Positions 1 through 10,639 of a stretch of 64,000 bases of DNA are shown here, piece after piece. Position 1 is the first letter of the stretch, and each line of letters starts with the position of its first letter. Source of the DNA: Ctenosaura bakeri (Eukaryota > Chordata > Lepidosauria > Squamata > Iguanidae); NCBI GenBank assembly GCA_948474755.1, contig CAOLHI010000396.1, positions 62,001 through 126,000 of the forward strand, given 5' to 3'. The translations under genes were made by a program, and so were the position numbers. The notes under the pieces were generated by a model. It saw only the letters and a list, made by a program, of their open reading frames with translations, searched no databases and was not told where the DNA came from.

Positions 1-1366
1 AATCCAGATTCTGCAAAAGTGACTCTGGAGCAAAACATTTAAATATTATAACAATGTAGCTTTGTAAATAGTCTATTAGTATTTTTAAAATCCCAGAACA
101 CCAGTTTTCTAGCATAAAATTATATATCCTTGGAGCTAGAAAAATAATTTCCAGTCTTTTTTTTTTTTTTATGAGAGTGAGAAGTCTTGAAGATTTGTTT
201 GTGACTGCAGAAAAGAACTAATATGAAAGATGTAAGCTCCAAAGTGTCAAAAGATATTTTTATGTAATATTGCTCTTGAAAACAATTGAGTCCCCAGAGA
301 GGCAAGGGTGGGCAACCTACAACCTTCAGCCAAATTTCATTTACACCTTATCGTAATTTAAAAAATCCTCTGCAAACAATCATTTCAGACCACTAGCACT
401 AACAATCTGTTCCACTTCAACTGGCTGCTGGCTGAGGAAAAAGGGGTGAGAGAGAGAATAGGGTGTCATAAGGAATGGAGAGAAAAGAGAAAAAGGTGAG
501 AGAAAGAGTAGGAAGAGAATGCCAGAGAGAGAAATATAAAATATAAATATAAAAGAAAAGGCCTCACTTTTTGGCTTGTCCACTACTGGTCCCCGGTCCC
601 CAAAAGATTATTTCTGCAAAAATGGACCTCTCTACTGGGAGGGAAAGGAGTTTTTTTGTTTGTTTGTTTGTTTTTTGCTTCTGTTTTAGGGCATTGAATC
701 ATGGTCATAAATCACTCTTTGGGGAATGCAGTTAGCATAAGTCAAACTAACCAGGATGGATGAAGCCAATCAAATCTGTCCAGAGCAGAATACAAGATTA
801 AAAATGGAAGAACATACAAATGAGCAGTGAGAAGGAGCTGTGATCAGGATCAGACCTCAGGAATCTGAACTGGGAGCTATCTGACTGTCACTTCTAGCAA
901 TTACTCTCTGTGAAAGCCTACCTGTTGTGCAGAGGCTGATTGTGAGGCAGGAATAGCTGGGGCTGTTCTGATTATGCAACAAATGTGTGCTTCTGTCTTG
1001 GGCTGCTCTTCTGCCCACATACTTGTGGGTTTGGCTACACTTGCTGCCTCATCAAAGGGAGGCACAATAGTCACTAACCCACACTGAATCACCCTATAGC
1101 CAGGGGATGTTGGAGGATTTGCCATTGAGAGGGCAGCAATGCCACTCTTGATGTTACTGTCATGTTTCCCTCAGCTGTTCTAGATTGAACATGAGTAGCT
1201 GTGGGAAATGGGGAAACAATAACCACTGTGGTTTCACTGCCTCCACAGTGGCAGATCTACTGGCTGCTCCCGTCTACAACCATGCAAGTTGGAGGAGCGT
1301 GATACCCCCGCCCCCATTAATAGAGTGAACAGATGCAAAAATGGCAGTATTTCATTATCAGTATGA
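1..1366. other. Intronic interval, no gene seen
   Basis: AT-rich sequence with a purine-rich (GA-rich) stretch at about 440-545 and a short (TGTT)n run near 651-676. No transposon with clear ends and no coding signal was recognised. Confidence 0.5.
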
Positions 1367-1600
1367 TTGCTAGTGTCATGTAGTGGTTTCAGTGTTGGAC
1401 TCTGAAGACCAGGATTCAAATCCCCACTTGGTCCTAGAAACCCACTTGATGACCTTGGGCAAGTCATGCTCTCTCAGCTTCAGAGAGAAGCAAAGGCAAT
1501 CTCTTCTGAATAAATTTTGCCAAGAAAACCTCATGACAGGGTTAACTTAAGGTCTGCATAAGTTGGAAATGATGTGAAGGCACATAACAAGAACAACTGA
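1367..1600 (+). mobile_element. Sauria-type tRNA SINE
   Basis: The tRNA-like head (TGTAGTGGTTTCAGTGTTGG, then an A/B-box region with GATTCAAATCC) is followed by the body CCTTGGGCAAGTCATGCTCT and CTCTTCTGAATAAATTTTGCC. A degenerate Bov-B-like tail (CATAAGTTGGAAATGATGTG) ends in an AC/AA-rich stretch. This family is known from squamates as a SINE mobilised by Bov-B LINEs. The copy is old and diverged, and not a functional tRNA. Confidence 0.85.
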
Positions 1601-4060
1601 GAAGATCCAGGTTCAAGTTCCTCCTGATCTTGGATTAATCCCTTTTTATTAGCCTAGCCCATTTCATAGGGATGTTGTGAGATTAAATTGAGGAGAGAAA
1701 GAGAGACATGTACCCCGATTTGTTCCCTGGAGAAAAGAGAGGGTTCAAATGAAGCTAATAAATAAAGATATAAATTTATTTGCCTGTTCAAGATAAGATG
1801 TACCTGCCAAAGTTCTTTCTTCTACAAAGATGCAAAGATACACACTCTAACCAGGGTCAGATTTAATTAATAAGCTACTCCATGAAGTTCTGTACATATT
1901 TGCATAATAATATCTTCTGCTGATGTGAGTGGCAATTAATTCCAAGTGAAGATCTGGTCTTTTTTCAACACTATGACTGTATCTAGTTGCAAAGTAATTA
2001 CATATGGGAGAATCAAGTAAATATTGAGAATTTGAATTATTTTTTTAAGGCTAAATTGACTCCTAAATGCCAGTGTTTTCAAAACAATGGTAAACTTTGC
2101 TTGTTATGAATTGACAAAATCAATGATATTGTCAATGATTATGGTGTTTTGCAAAATTGTTGTTATCACCCCCTTGTAACTCCCCAATTTTATGAGTAAA
2201 ATTGTTACTTGTATTGCATTACTTCTAAAGTCTGGAAACAAGGTTGTATATTCTTTCCCTTCCCTTTTTTCCGCCCCATTTGTGATAGGCAGAATTCCCT
2301 GCAGCTTCATTCAAAATCTATGCAGCCCTTACGTTTGTTCCCGGTGAGCATTCTGACAAAGTTTCTGCATGTTTTGAGAGTTCCCTACTGATTGTAATGC
2401 TGATATATGTGCACTGTTCCTTGTGAACTGTAGTTTGTCATTTAGCCATGGCAACATAGATATTCGGCTTATGATACCTAGGTAGGACACGAGTCCCCAT
2501 TCTCTAGATATTTGCTTCCCATACAGCCGTCCTCTACAGAGCTAGAGAGAAAAAAACCAGTTAGTGCTGGAGCAGGAAGCCATGTAGTTGCATGGATGGG
2601 AAGGCAAAGGGATGATTGGAATGATAGAAATAGGAAGGTATTTGTGGAAGAACACAGAGAAAGTGGTTGCCCCACAGGCAGTTTGAGGGGATTGGATCCA
2701 GCCTCCCTGTACCTACGTGGTCAGAGTTAGCTTGAAAGTGAGCTTGTTTCTGAGATTTGAGAGAAATATCCCAACAGTTAGTGCCCTATTACTAATTTTA
2801 AAAATAGGCTTGAGATGAGCATGAATAAATAAGTACTTTGACGGAGGCTTGTAGAGGGATAATGTGTGTAAACTGCAGCACCTGGTTCTTCACCATTTAA
2901 CAGCCAACACTGTTTAGAATCAGGAATTCTTTCTTGTTTTGTTTAGAATTTAAACTAATGGATTTATATTATGGATTGAAAGTGATGTGTTTCTCTTGCC
3001 TACTTAAGATTTTGATTAGAAATCACTTGGTTAGGGATGCTGTTTTCCATGCTGTAGCACATACAGGCAAACTGAATAAAACAAAATGCTATTCTTGATT
3101 TCCATGGCTTGTAGATCAAGCACTTAGGAGGTATGTATTCAGCAATATTCAGAAAAGTAGTGTTTTCTAGGTGCCGTTTGGGGGTTAGGGAAGGAAATTG
3201 GAATTATTAGTTATGTATTTAAAATCTCAGACTTTTTAACTATATGAAGTTTAATTCCATTCTGACCAAGAGGAAAGAATTGTTGAAGTATACCCTAGCT
3301 AAGGGGCTTTGATTTTTAGAAACACATTCTTAGCTGCACAGTGTAATGCTAAGGGGAAATTCATATTCATTGCTTATGGCTCTTTTAAATTCTCCCAAAT
3401 GTTTGCTTTCTGTTGGTTGTCTCATAATCTATGATATGGTGGTCTAATTTTTTTAAAGACTTCTGGTGCTTATATATCTTTTATTTTTCTGGGACTGAGA
3501 ACAGAAACAGAGGCTTATTATTCCTCAGTAAAGCCTTATTGTTAGCTTGTTTCTGGAAAACAAGGATATCTGAATCGAAGTTCATGTAAACAATCACTGG
3601 ATGAGCACTGATGCCATCTGCTACATCATCAAAACTTTCAGTTCCAACCTCATCTCTTCCTTGGTGGTAACACTTCCTCAACCTGTGAACTCCCTGCATA
3701 GTGCTATGTGGGCAATTTGTTTAGATTGCTCAATAACAAAATACTTTCCAAACAGGAAACACAGTGTAATTAAATATATTGGCTTGAACACATTGACTGT
3801 TTAAAGGGCGTTTATATACCATGGTAGCCAGCAGGATTCTTTGAGCTCATGTCCATAAAGTTTGTGGCTTGTATTATTGCTTGTGTCTGTCTAGAACAGA
3901 TGGGTCACCCTTGCCTCTGTGTGCTGAATTCAAAAGCTCTTTTCATGTGCTTGGGTTTTTTTCTCTTTGATTTCAGTGAATGCTAGCAGGGCAGAATGTT
4001 GTAGGCCTTCCTGCCACTGCCCTATAAAGTCCATCTTTGTTTACATGTCTGCAATTATGT
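1601..4060. other. Intronic interval, no gene seen
   Basis: AT-rich unique-looking sequence. Only short chance open frames occur, and none has recognisable protein similarity or flanking splice signals that I can support. Confidence 0.5.
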
Positions 4061-4240
4061 TGTTGTGAGCCTTCAAGTCATTTCTGACTTATGAGGACCC
4101 TAAGGCAAGCCTATCACAGGGATTTCTAGGACTGAGAGGATGTGATACACCCAGTGGGTTTCTATGACCAAGTGGGAATTGAATCGTGGTCTCCCGGTTT
4201 GTAGTGCAATGCTCAAACCACTACACCATGCTGGCTCCCC
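4061..4240 (-). mobile_element. Sauria-type tRNA SINE, minus strand, 3' body deleted
   Basis: Read on the minus strand, it begins with GGGAGCCAGCATGGTGTAGT, continues through GTTTGAGCATTGCACTAC and CACTGGGTGTATCACATCC, and ends in the Bov-B-like tail ATAAGTCAGAAATGACTTG. The central body is shorter than in other copies. Confidence 0.85.
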
Positions 4241-4390
4241 ATCTGCTATATGTCTATGTACAGAATAACATCCAAAGACTTCTGCCCCCATCCTAGCCAA
4301 TTTCAAATTTATGAAAAGAGTAACACAGATAATTTTCAAGAGAAAAAGGTGAGGAGCGTGTTCTAAAACAGGAGTTGCAATCCTCTACTT

Positions 4391-4761
4391 TATGCCCTCC
4401 AAAGTTGTATAGGTGGAAACTGAGATACATGTGGCAATGCAATTTCAGAGTGTGATCAAGATGGCAGAAGTTATTAAGAAGGAAGAGGAGATAAGGTAGG
4501 AAAAGCTGTGGCAGTTTGCCTTTGCCTGAGCCTACAGGAAGAGGCAAGATTCTGCCCTTCCTCTCTTCTTCCCCCTGCTGAGTTGACTGCGTACAAACTA
4601 CTTCTGCACTTTGACATCAGTTTGTAGTGAAGTAAGCTGAGGACAAAGGAGGAAAGTTGGAGGAGAAGAGAGAAACTGGAACATTTTAAAGACTGCTCAA
4701 AATGTGGGGATAACAATTCATTGGGATTGTCCCTGCCAAATCAGGACAGTTAGACGGCATG
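4391..4761 (+). repeat. Dispersed TIR repeat family, copy 1
   Basis: About 370 bp starting TATGCCCTCCAAAG and ending TTAGACGGCATG, so the ends are imperfect inverted repeats. Internal landmarks are CAGAGTGTGATCAAGATGG, CCTGCTGAGTTGACTG and GAAACTGGAACATTTTAAAG. It aligns along its length with 29792-30155, with fragments at 49687 and 53002. I do not recognise the family. The terminal structure suggests a non-autonomous DNA transposon. Confidence 0.6.
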
Positions 4762-5220
4762 TTATGCTTTGTGGGAGATTTATTCCTTTCTTATAGGAGC
4801 TATTTCTGCTTCTTACTAGGAAATGAAGGCCCTTAATAAGAAGAACAGTATATAGTGTGAGACTCTTCCATTGGTCTCACTGCTTTTCTGTATCTATCCA
4901 CCAGACTAACTCTTCTAAGCTATATATGCTATACCATTCATAAAAGCATAAGATTGGAAGGGAGGTTAAAAAAATTAGGCTTAAAAATTAATTTGCTAAC
5001 CTTAAGCACTGGTGCTAATTACCTAACATGGGGTAGTGGGAGGTTATCAGATAGTTATTCCAGGCTAACTCTCTCCATCTGTGATATTCCTCCATGGAAA
5101 TAACTTAGGTTAACGCCCAAATGCCTCTAGCTGTACCAATTAGATCTGGCTTCTCCTGTAGGAAATATCAAGTGGAGGGCACTGATCTAACATATAAAAG
5201 TCAGGTTTTGTGTTTCTCTC

Positions 5221-5280
5221 TGTCAGGCAAAGACCTCATATGATTGGCTGTGTCAGGTGAAGACCTCATATGATTGGTTG
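5221..5280. repeat. 30-bp tandem duplication
   Basis: Two 30-bp units beginning TGTCAGGCAAAGACC and TGTCAGGTGAAGACC, differing at only a few bases. Each contains GATTGG, an inverted CCAAT box. The repeat sits just upstream of a MITE fragment. Confidence 0.85.
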
Positions 5281-5290
5281 CCTGAGAAGA

Positions 5291-5372
5291 TGCTATTCTA
5301 TGAAATTCTGGGCTTTGCAGTTTAAGGAGGGGCCTTTAGAATTCTCAGCCAGAGATCTCTTGGGCCTCAGGC
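5291..5372 (+). mobile_element. Fragment of palindromic GGCC-end MITE
   Basis: It matches the centre of the longer MITE subtype: GGGCTTTGCAGTTTAAGGAG, then TTAGAATTCTCAGCCAGAGA and TCTTGGGCCTCAG. The same order occurs at 10119-10190 and 31832-31901. Both termini are missing. Confidence 0.7.
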
Positions 5373-5621
5373 TGGTTGCTATAGAGACAAAGCCTAGCAG
5401 CAAGAAGGAGGAGGACAGTGTATTCCCTCAGGAAACCAACCTCTGTATGTTGTTACCTCTGAATATAGATTGGATTGGGGAATATGGGTAAAAGTTACAG
5501 TACTGGACAAGACAGTTTGGAGAATTAGAGACACAGGATCTCAAATCTTTCTAACAAGTATTACCTATGAGAAAGTAAAATCCTGGGCAACATCAGGTTT
5601 ATATGCTAGTACACTCTAAGA

Positions 5622-6317
5622 CAGTGGTTCTCAACCTTCCTAATGCCGCAGCCCTTTAATACAGTTCCTCATGTTGTGGTGACCAACAGGGTGGGCAGGC
5701 AGGGAGGGAAAGGGGAGCCACGCGTCTCCCCCGGGAAGAAACTCCGAGACCCCCCCCCAGGCTCTGCTTCTGCTTCGCTCTCATTTCCGCTGGGGGGGGG
5801 GCAGTGTGGGAAAAGTTTCCAGAGTGTCGACCCTGGCCGGAGGAGGGAGGAATCCCAGTGCCTTTGTCTTTTGCACTGGGCGCAGCTCGCCCTCCCGGAA
5901 AAGTGCCGCCTTGTGGCCCCCCAGCCCTTCCGCAGAGCCCCCCTCCGTGGCGAGTGGGGCAGGGGCCGTGGTGAGGAGGGGGCCTGCCCCCCATGCTGCT
6001 GCCGCCCCCCAAGCTGGCCCATCAGACGGGAGGTTCTCCTGGTAGCGGAGAAGGGGAGCGATTTCAGTCCCTTCTGAACAGGGGGCAGGAGGACGCGAGC
6101 ATGTGGCTCATGCTTGCGCACCACCACTCTTGCTGTAGTGACGCTGTGGCTGCAAGCGCTCCTGCCAAAGAGGACAGGAGGATGCGAGCGCGTGGCTCAC
6201 GCTTGCGCACCACCACCAAGGAGGGAATGGAGCCTGAGACCATCAGAAATACGTATTTTCCGATGGTCTTAGGTTTGACCCCCAAAGGGGTTGCGACCCA
6301 CAGGTTGAGAACCGCTG
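5622..6317 (+). mobile_element. SPIN-type hAT non-autonomous element with GC-rich cargo, copy 1
   Basis: The left end CAGTGGTTCTCAACCTTCC, followed by the CCTCATGTTGTGGTGACC motif, and the right end ATTTTCCGATGGTCTTAGG ... AGGTTGAGAACCGCTG match the ends of SPIN (SPACE INVADERS) hAT elements as I remember them. A perfect 8-bp duplication CTCTAAGA flanks it (5614-5621 and 6318-6325). The interior, about 5684-6235, is strongly GC- and CpG-rich and unrelated to the ends. It includes a degenerate repeat of GGACGCGAGCATGTGGCTCA and GGATGCGAGCGCGTGGCTCA. Long open frames in it reflect base composition. No transposase is present. Confidence 0.88.
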
Positions 6318-6325
6318 CTCTAAGA

Positions 6326-8039
6326 GCAGTAGTAAGTGAAATGGCTACAAAGATCAGTCAATGAATTAGGAGTGGAGTAATCTCAATAAGAAATGTTTTA
6401 AGTGCTCCTGAGCATATATGGATTTTTTTTAACTGCAAAATTGAATCACTACATGTTCCTTGCCTGCTCACAATCTGTCAAGAGATAGCATCTGAAAGAG
6501 TCAGTAACAGCATACTTGTTTGCTCATTTAACTCCATAGAACTCACTTCTAAATAGTTTTTTTCTAAAAAAAATATGGCTTTCCTTATTTTTTTTTTAAA
6601 TAAATTATATTTCTCCCAGGGATGAGAGGGTGTGAGTTTAGCTAGTACATCTTTTGGATCTATGCTCCTTCAAGTCGTATAATCACTGAAGCAGAGGGGT
6701 GGGGAGCAAAGAGGGAGACAGAGAGAAAGAGATGGAAGAGAAGAAGAAATGGGAGAGGGGTGACACCAAATGCTTTCCAGTTAACTATCAAAAGGTCCAA
6801 CACTGTGTAAGCAATAATGAACAGATAAAGGATTGCCAAAAAAAAAAAAAAAGCAGAAGATATAGGTAGGATTTATTCCTGAGTAGACATGGTGAGGCTA
6901 TGGATTTAGCTAAATAAGTCTCTGAACTAACTCCTCCAGCCCTCACCTATCTCCTCAAAGTGCATAATCCACATAACTAGGGAGAAAGAAGCAAAAACTG
7001 GGGGGGGGGTAGGGAGGGGTGTCAACTAGTCTTTCAGGCCTCTAGAAGAATTGGCATTCCATAAAGGCCATCACTGCTTGAGGACTAAGCAAATAAACCA
7101 GTCCCTCACCCTGTTCCATTTCATACTGGAACTCTTTTTGTTGTTGTTGGCTTGTTTCTCTTCTTCCTCTAATTTTTCCCAGTTCAAGCTTCTCATTTGC
7201 TTCCCAAGTATTCTTTTCCCCAGAACTTTCTCTGTCTCATTGTTCAAGACAGCAATAATACAGCAAGCAGAGTAGCTGGCCTAGGAACAAAATTATGCAG
7301 TGCATTTCCTCAAGTCCTAATTCTTCTTATCCACAGGTCTTCCTGTTTTACTGACTCTGTTGGAAGAAGAGCCAACCATTTTATTCTAACATTCTAAATT
7401 TACCTAACACATTAAACCAAAGAATTAACTTCTGTGTTGCTCAGAAAATCTATTAAGTTGATCCACATCACTAAAGTTCTAACAAATTAATCAACTAATG
7501 AGTAAAGTAAAAAAACAGTGGCCTACTATAGGATACATTTTCTGCGTTCCAAAGTTTCATATACCTTTTAGTCTGTGCATAAGCTAGATTACCTATTTAT
7601 TTGAGTGTTGTGGGTGGTAAGAGTGTGACTCAATAGGCATGCGAGCACAAAGCTCCTAGGATACTGAAGCTGGAATTGTTTCTTTCATTCCCAGATGAAT
7701 TCAGTTTGTGACCACAAATTAAAAATGTAACAGCATCTTTCACTAAGTGTAATCTTCATTTAAAGGAGAAAAAGGACTATTGCTCTATTCCAATAGGAAT
7801 AGTGTTTTAAAGAGATAGGAAAATAAATAAATCAAAAGTAAACAAGAACAAGTTGAAAGATAGTTCTCCAGTTCCATAAGCTGCTTAGGGATGTTAAAGT
7901 ATATTTACTGGAGAATTTGAAGGGGAAAATGACCAAAGCAGATCTCTTGGCTTCTGCATTCCTGAGCAGAATTTAGGAAGACAGAACCCCTTGAGACAGG
8001 ATGGGTGGTTTTGGATAGGATAGGTGGTATTATCAGTCC
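6326..8039. other. Intronic interval, no gene seen
   Basis: Contains GA-rich sequence at about 6690-6770, an A-run near 6838-6852 and a G-run near 6999-7008. Nothing else is recognisable. Confidence 0.5.
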
Positions 8040-8121
8040 GTATTCACCCAATGACTCATTAGGGACCACCCAAGAAGCAGCCTGTATTCACCCAATGACT
8101 CATTAGGGACCACCCAAGAAG
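8040..8121. repeat. 44-bp tandem duplication
   Basis: A 44-bp unit starting GTATTCACCCAATGACTCAT is followed at 8084 by a second copy complete for 38 bp and essentially identical, which implies a recent duplication. Each unit holds TGACTCA, an AP-1-like motif. Confidence 0.85.
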
Positions 8122-9226
8122 TGATACCCTTACACTTGAGTTGTGTGGAGGAAGTCACTAAAGTGGTCTGCAATCCTGTCACTTGTTTTGCATTTGTTTT
8201 GTATTTTTGAAGCAAAGAAATGTGAAAAAATTATTGAAAAATGCACAAAAACTCTTGTAATCACATACAAGAAAAAAATGAAATGAGCAAAGATTTGCAT
8301 CTCTGGCTCATGTTCAGAGCCATGTATCTTATGTAGGTGACTTTGTATCTACTAGACTTCTGAACATAAGCAATATCTGTACATACATAGTGACTTCTAT
8401 AGGCTTTACTTCCTGAGCAATCAGTGTTCATCGTGTCAACGTTGTCCTGCTAGGCTCTTCCCGTTAACTTATCAGGCTCCACATATGGAACAGCTCAGTG
8501 AAATGTGTGATCTGTCCACTTTTGAAGCCACACAATGGCGATTATTTCCCTTAACTCTTGTGAAGGTGGGTTGTCCTAAAATGTCAAAGAGAAAATATTC
8601 TTAATCTAAAATTAATATCAGATTTTGTTCACTGTCTTGGGTCTGCAGTCCCATCAATGATGTTTCTGATGTTTTTAATTTAGATAGATTAGGGAAGGAG
8701 CTAGGGAAAGCATTCAGTTGCTGTTCTCACAGTTAAGTAATTTTCTAGTTCATTTTTTAAAATTTTTAATTATAACAGCCAGTGGTCCATAAATTACAAG
8801 TGCCCTTGGATTGTTAAGGTTGGATTTAATTTTCTGGTTGAACATTTTGTTGAATATTCATTTTGATTGAATATTTGACTCCAAGAAAATAAGTAATCCT
8901 GGAAACTAATAGAAATAGCTTAAGAATTATGGTGGGAAAAGAACAGAGCTACAAAAACATGTTTTAAAAAGATAACGATCCAATTGGCAAAGTTATATGC
9001 GGAAAGTAGACACAATTAACTCCTGGTTTTAATAGTACTTTCTCTTCTATTCTAATATGGATAATGAATATGAAATGTGGCTTATGTGTGTGTTCAAATA
9101 ATACCGTTTTTCAGACCACAAAACTTTCAAGTATAACTGAATAATATAGATAAATAACATAAATGCAGGCCTACACATCTCCTGGTCCATCAAGCTGAAT
9201 ATAGCAATTTACAGATACAACTCTTT
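8122..9226. other. Intronic interval, no gene seen
   Basis: AT-rich sequence with no coding, RNA-gene or transposon signal that I can support. Confidence 0.5.
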
Positions 9227-9666
9227 GGCCATTTCCGCACAGGGCGAGGTAATTGCCCCGCACTGCTACTTACTGGATCTTCTGGCTCCCCAGTCTGGTC
9301 CAGGCTGCTCCAGAGCAGTGCATGTTTGTCGCTCCACACTGCTCCGGCATTGAAAATGGCGACTTCCGGTTGGTCGAGGGTCTCGACCAACCGCTGAAGC
9401 TCGCCAGCCTAAAGCCCGCCCCCAGCAGATCGCGAGCCTGTGAATCTGCACAAGGAAGCAGGCTCGCAGTGGCATGCTCTGTGCTTTTGAAAGACCTGAT
9501 TTTTCCAGTCTTTCAAAAGCACACTGGATGACCTCTTGGGGTCGTTCTGGAGCGGGCTGAGGTGCGGATCTACATTAAGTAGTCCGGACCCAGTCCACTC
9601 CCAGGTGCAGACCTCCTCCCTGGAGTACGGACTGCACCGTTTCAAATATCTTGTGTGGAAATGGCC
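9227..9666. mobile_element. GGCC-terminus element with CpG-rich cargo (subfamily A)
   Basis: The ends GGCCATTTCCGCACAGG and TTGTGTGGAAATGGCC are inverted repeats. The interior is GC-rich amid AT-rich flanks and shares long blocks with 44995-45462 (for example CCAACCGCTGAAGCTCGCC and CTAAAGCCCGCCCCC) and, inverted, with 36727-37202. It contains AAAATGGCGACTTCCGG at about 9352, which combines YY1- and ETS-like promoter motifs. The flanks TTT and TTG do not give a perfect 3-bp duplication. A short inverted repeat lies around GTCTTTCAAAAGCAC. Confidence 0.75.
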
Positions 9667-10063
9667 TTGGTTTTCTTGCCTGCCTGGATCTACAAAAACA
9701 AGAGGATTTTCAAGCATTAGAAGGCCACAAGACATGGTTTTCTGGACTCTCAGTGGACATGTGAAGTCCTGTCAGCAATCCTTTGGAAAATGTGCAAGTT
9801 AAATTAGTTGAACAAAATAGTATGTCTACTTGTCATACCTCCTTCCTAATCTCTAAATGTGAAGTTTGAGAAGAGGATAAAGTAACATGTAGTTCCTTGA
9901 ACTGATGCTATTGAGTATGCCCAGGTGTTTTGTTTCTTGCTGGTAAACACTGGTGAGCATAAAGTTTTGTAGCTTTCTATGTCTCCAAAACTGAAACAGA
10001 AAGCAGAGAAAATGACAGGTCTCATGCTTCCAGTCACTGGTTCTTGCAAGGCATTGTCACCAA
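9667..10063. other. Intronic interval, no gene seen
   Basis: No recognisable element between the cargo element and the next MITE. Confidence 0.45.
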
Positions 10064-10468
10064 GGCCATTTCTGCATTATACTGTTCTCGTGCTATTATT
10101 CCACTTTCAACATCCTATGGAATCCTGGAGTTTGCAGTTTAGGGAAGGGCATTTAGAATTCTCAGCCAGAGAGCTCTTGGGCCTCAGTAAACTACAAGAA
10201 TTCCAGTACTGCAAGCCACAAGGTTGTGAGTTCGATCCTGCCCGGCTCCAAGGTTGACTCAGCCTCCCATCCTTTCGCAGGTTGGTAAAATGAGTACCCA
10301 GCTTGTTGGGGGCATGTATAGAAATGTTTTGAAATACATGCTATTTGTAAGTTGTTTGCCGCCTTGATCCATATGGAGAGGCGGGATACAAAAAAATAAT
10401 TAAATAAAATAAAAAATAAAAATAAAAGTGGAATAATAGCATTATAACAACATGGGGCAGAAATGGCC
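10064..10468 (+). mobile_element. Palindromic GGCC-end MITE interrupted by a SINE
   Basis: The left part (GGCCATTTCTGCATTATACT ... GGAATCCTGGAGTTTGCAGT ... CTCAGTAAACTACA) and the right tail (AAAGTGGAATAATAGCATTA ... GGGGCAGAAATGGCC) are the two arms of the longer MITE subtype. A SINE replaces most of the right arm between about 10196 and 10428. Confidence 0.75.
10196..10428 (+). mobile_element. Second tRNA-related SINE family, plus strand
   Basis: Contains a B-box-like GTGAGTTCGATCCTGCC, then CTCAGCCTCCCATCCTTTCG, AATGAGTACCCAGCTTGTTG and GCCGCCTTGATCC. It ends in a poly(A)-rich ATAAAATAAAAAATAAAAA tail. It matches the reverse complement of 52668-52880. It was inserted into the surrounding MITE and so is younger than it. 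Confidence 0.75.
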
Positions 10469-10574
10469 TGAGATGGCTACAAATCTGAAAGATCTCAAGT
10501 GTATCCTAACCCATTTGGAAATCAACCATAATTTGAAGAAATCTGGGACAGGTTTGAAAGTGTTGCCTGCCTGC

Positions 10575-10576
<2 letters not shown>

Positions 10577-10621
<45 letters not shown>

Positions 10622-10634
10622 TCCTTCTTTCTTT
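10577..10634. repeat. (CTTT)n microsatellite
   Basis: An almost perfect run of CTTT units, about 13-14 copies. Confidence 0.95.
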
Positions 10635-10639
10635 CAACA

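Noticed and set aside
5643..6127. Overlapping 118-152 codon frames on both strands
   Set aside because: All are within the GC-rich interior of SPIN copy 1; few stops are expected at this GC content.
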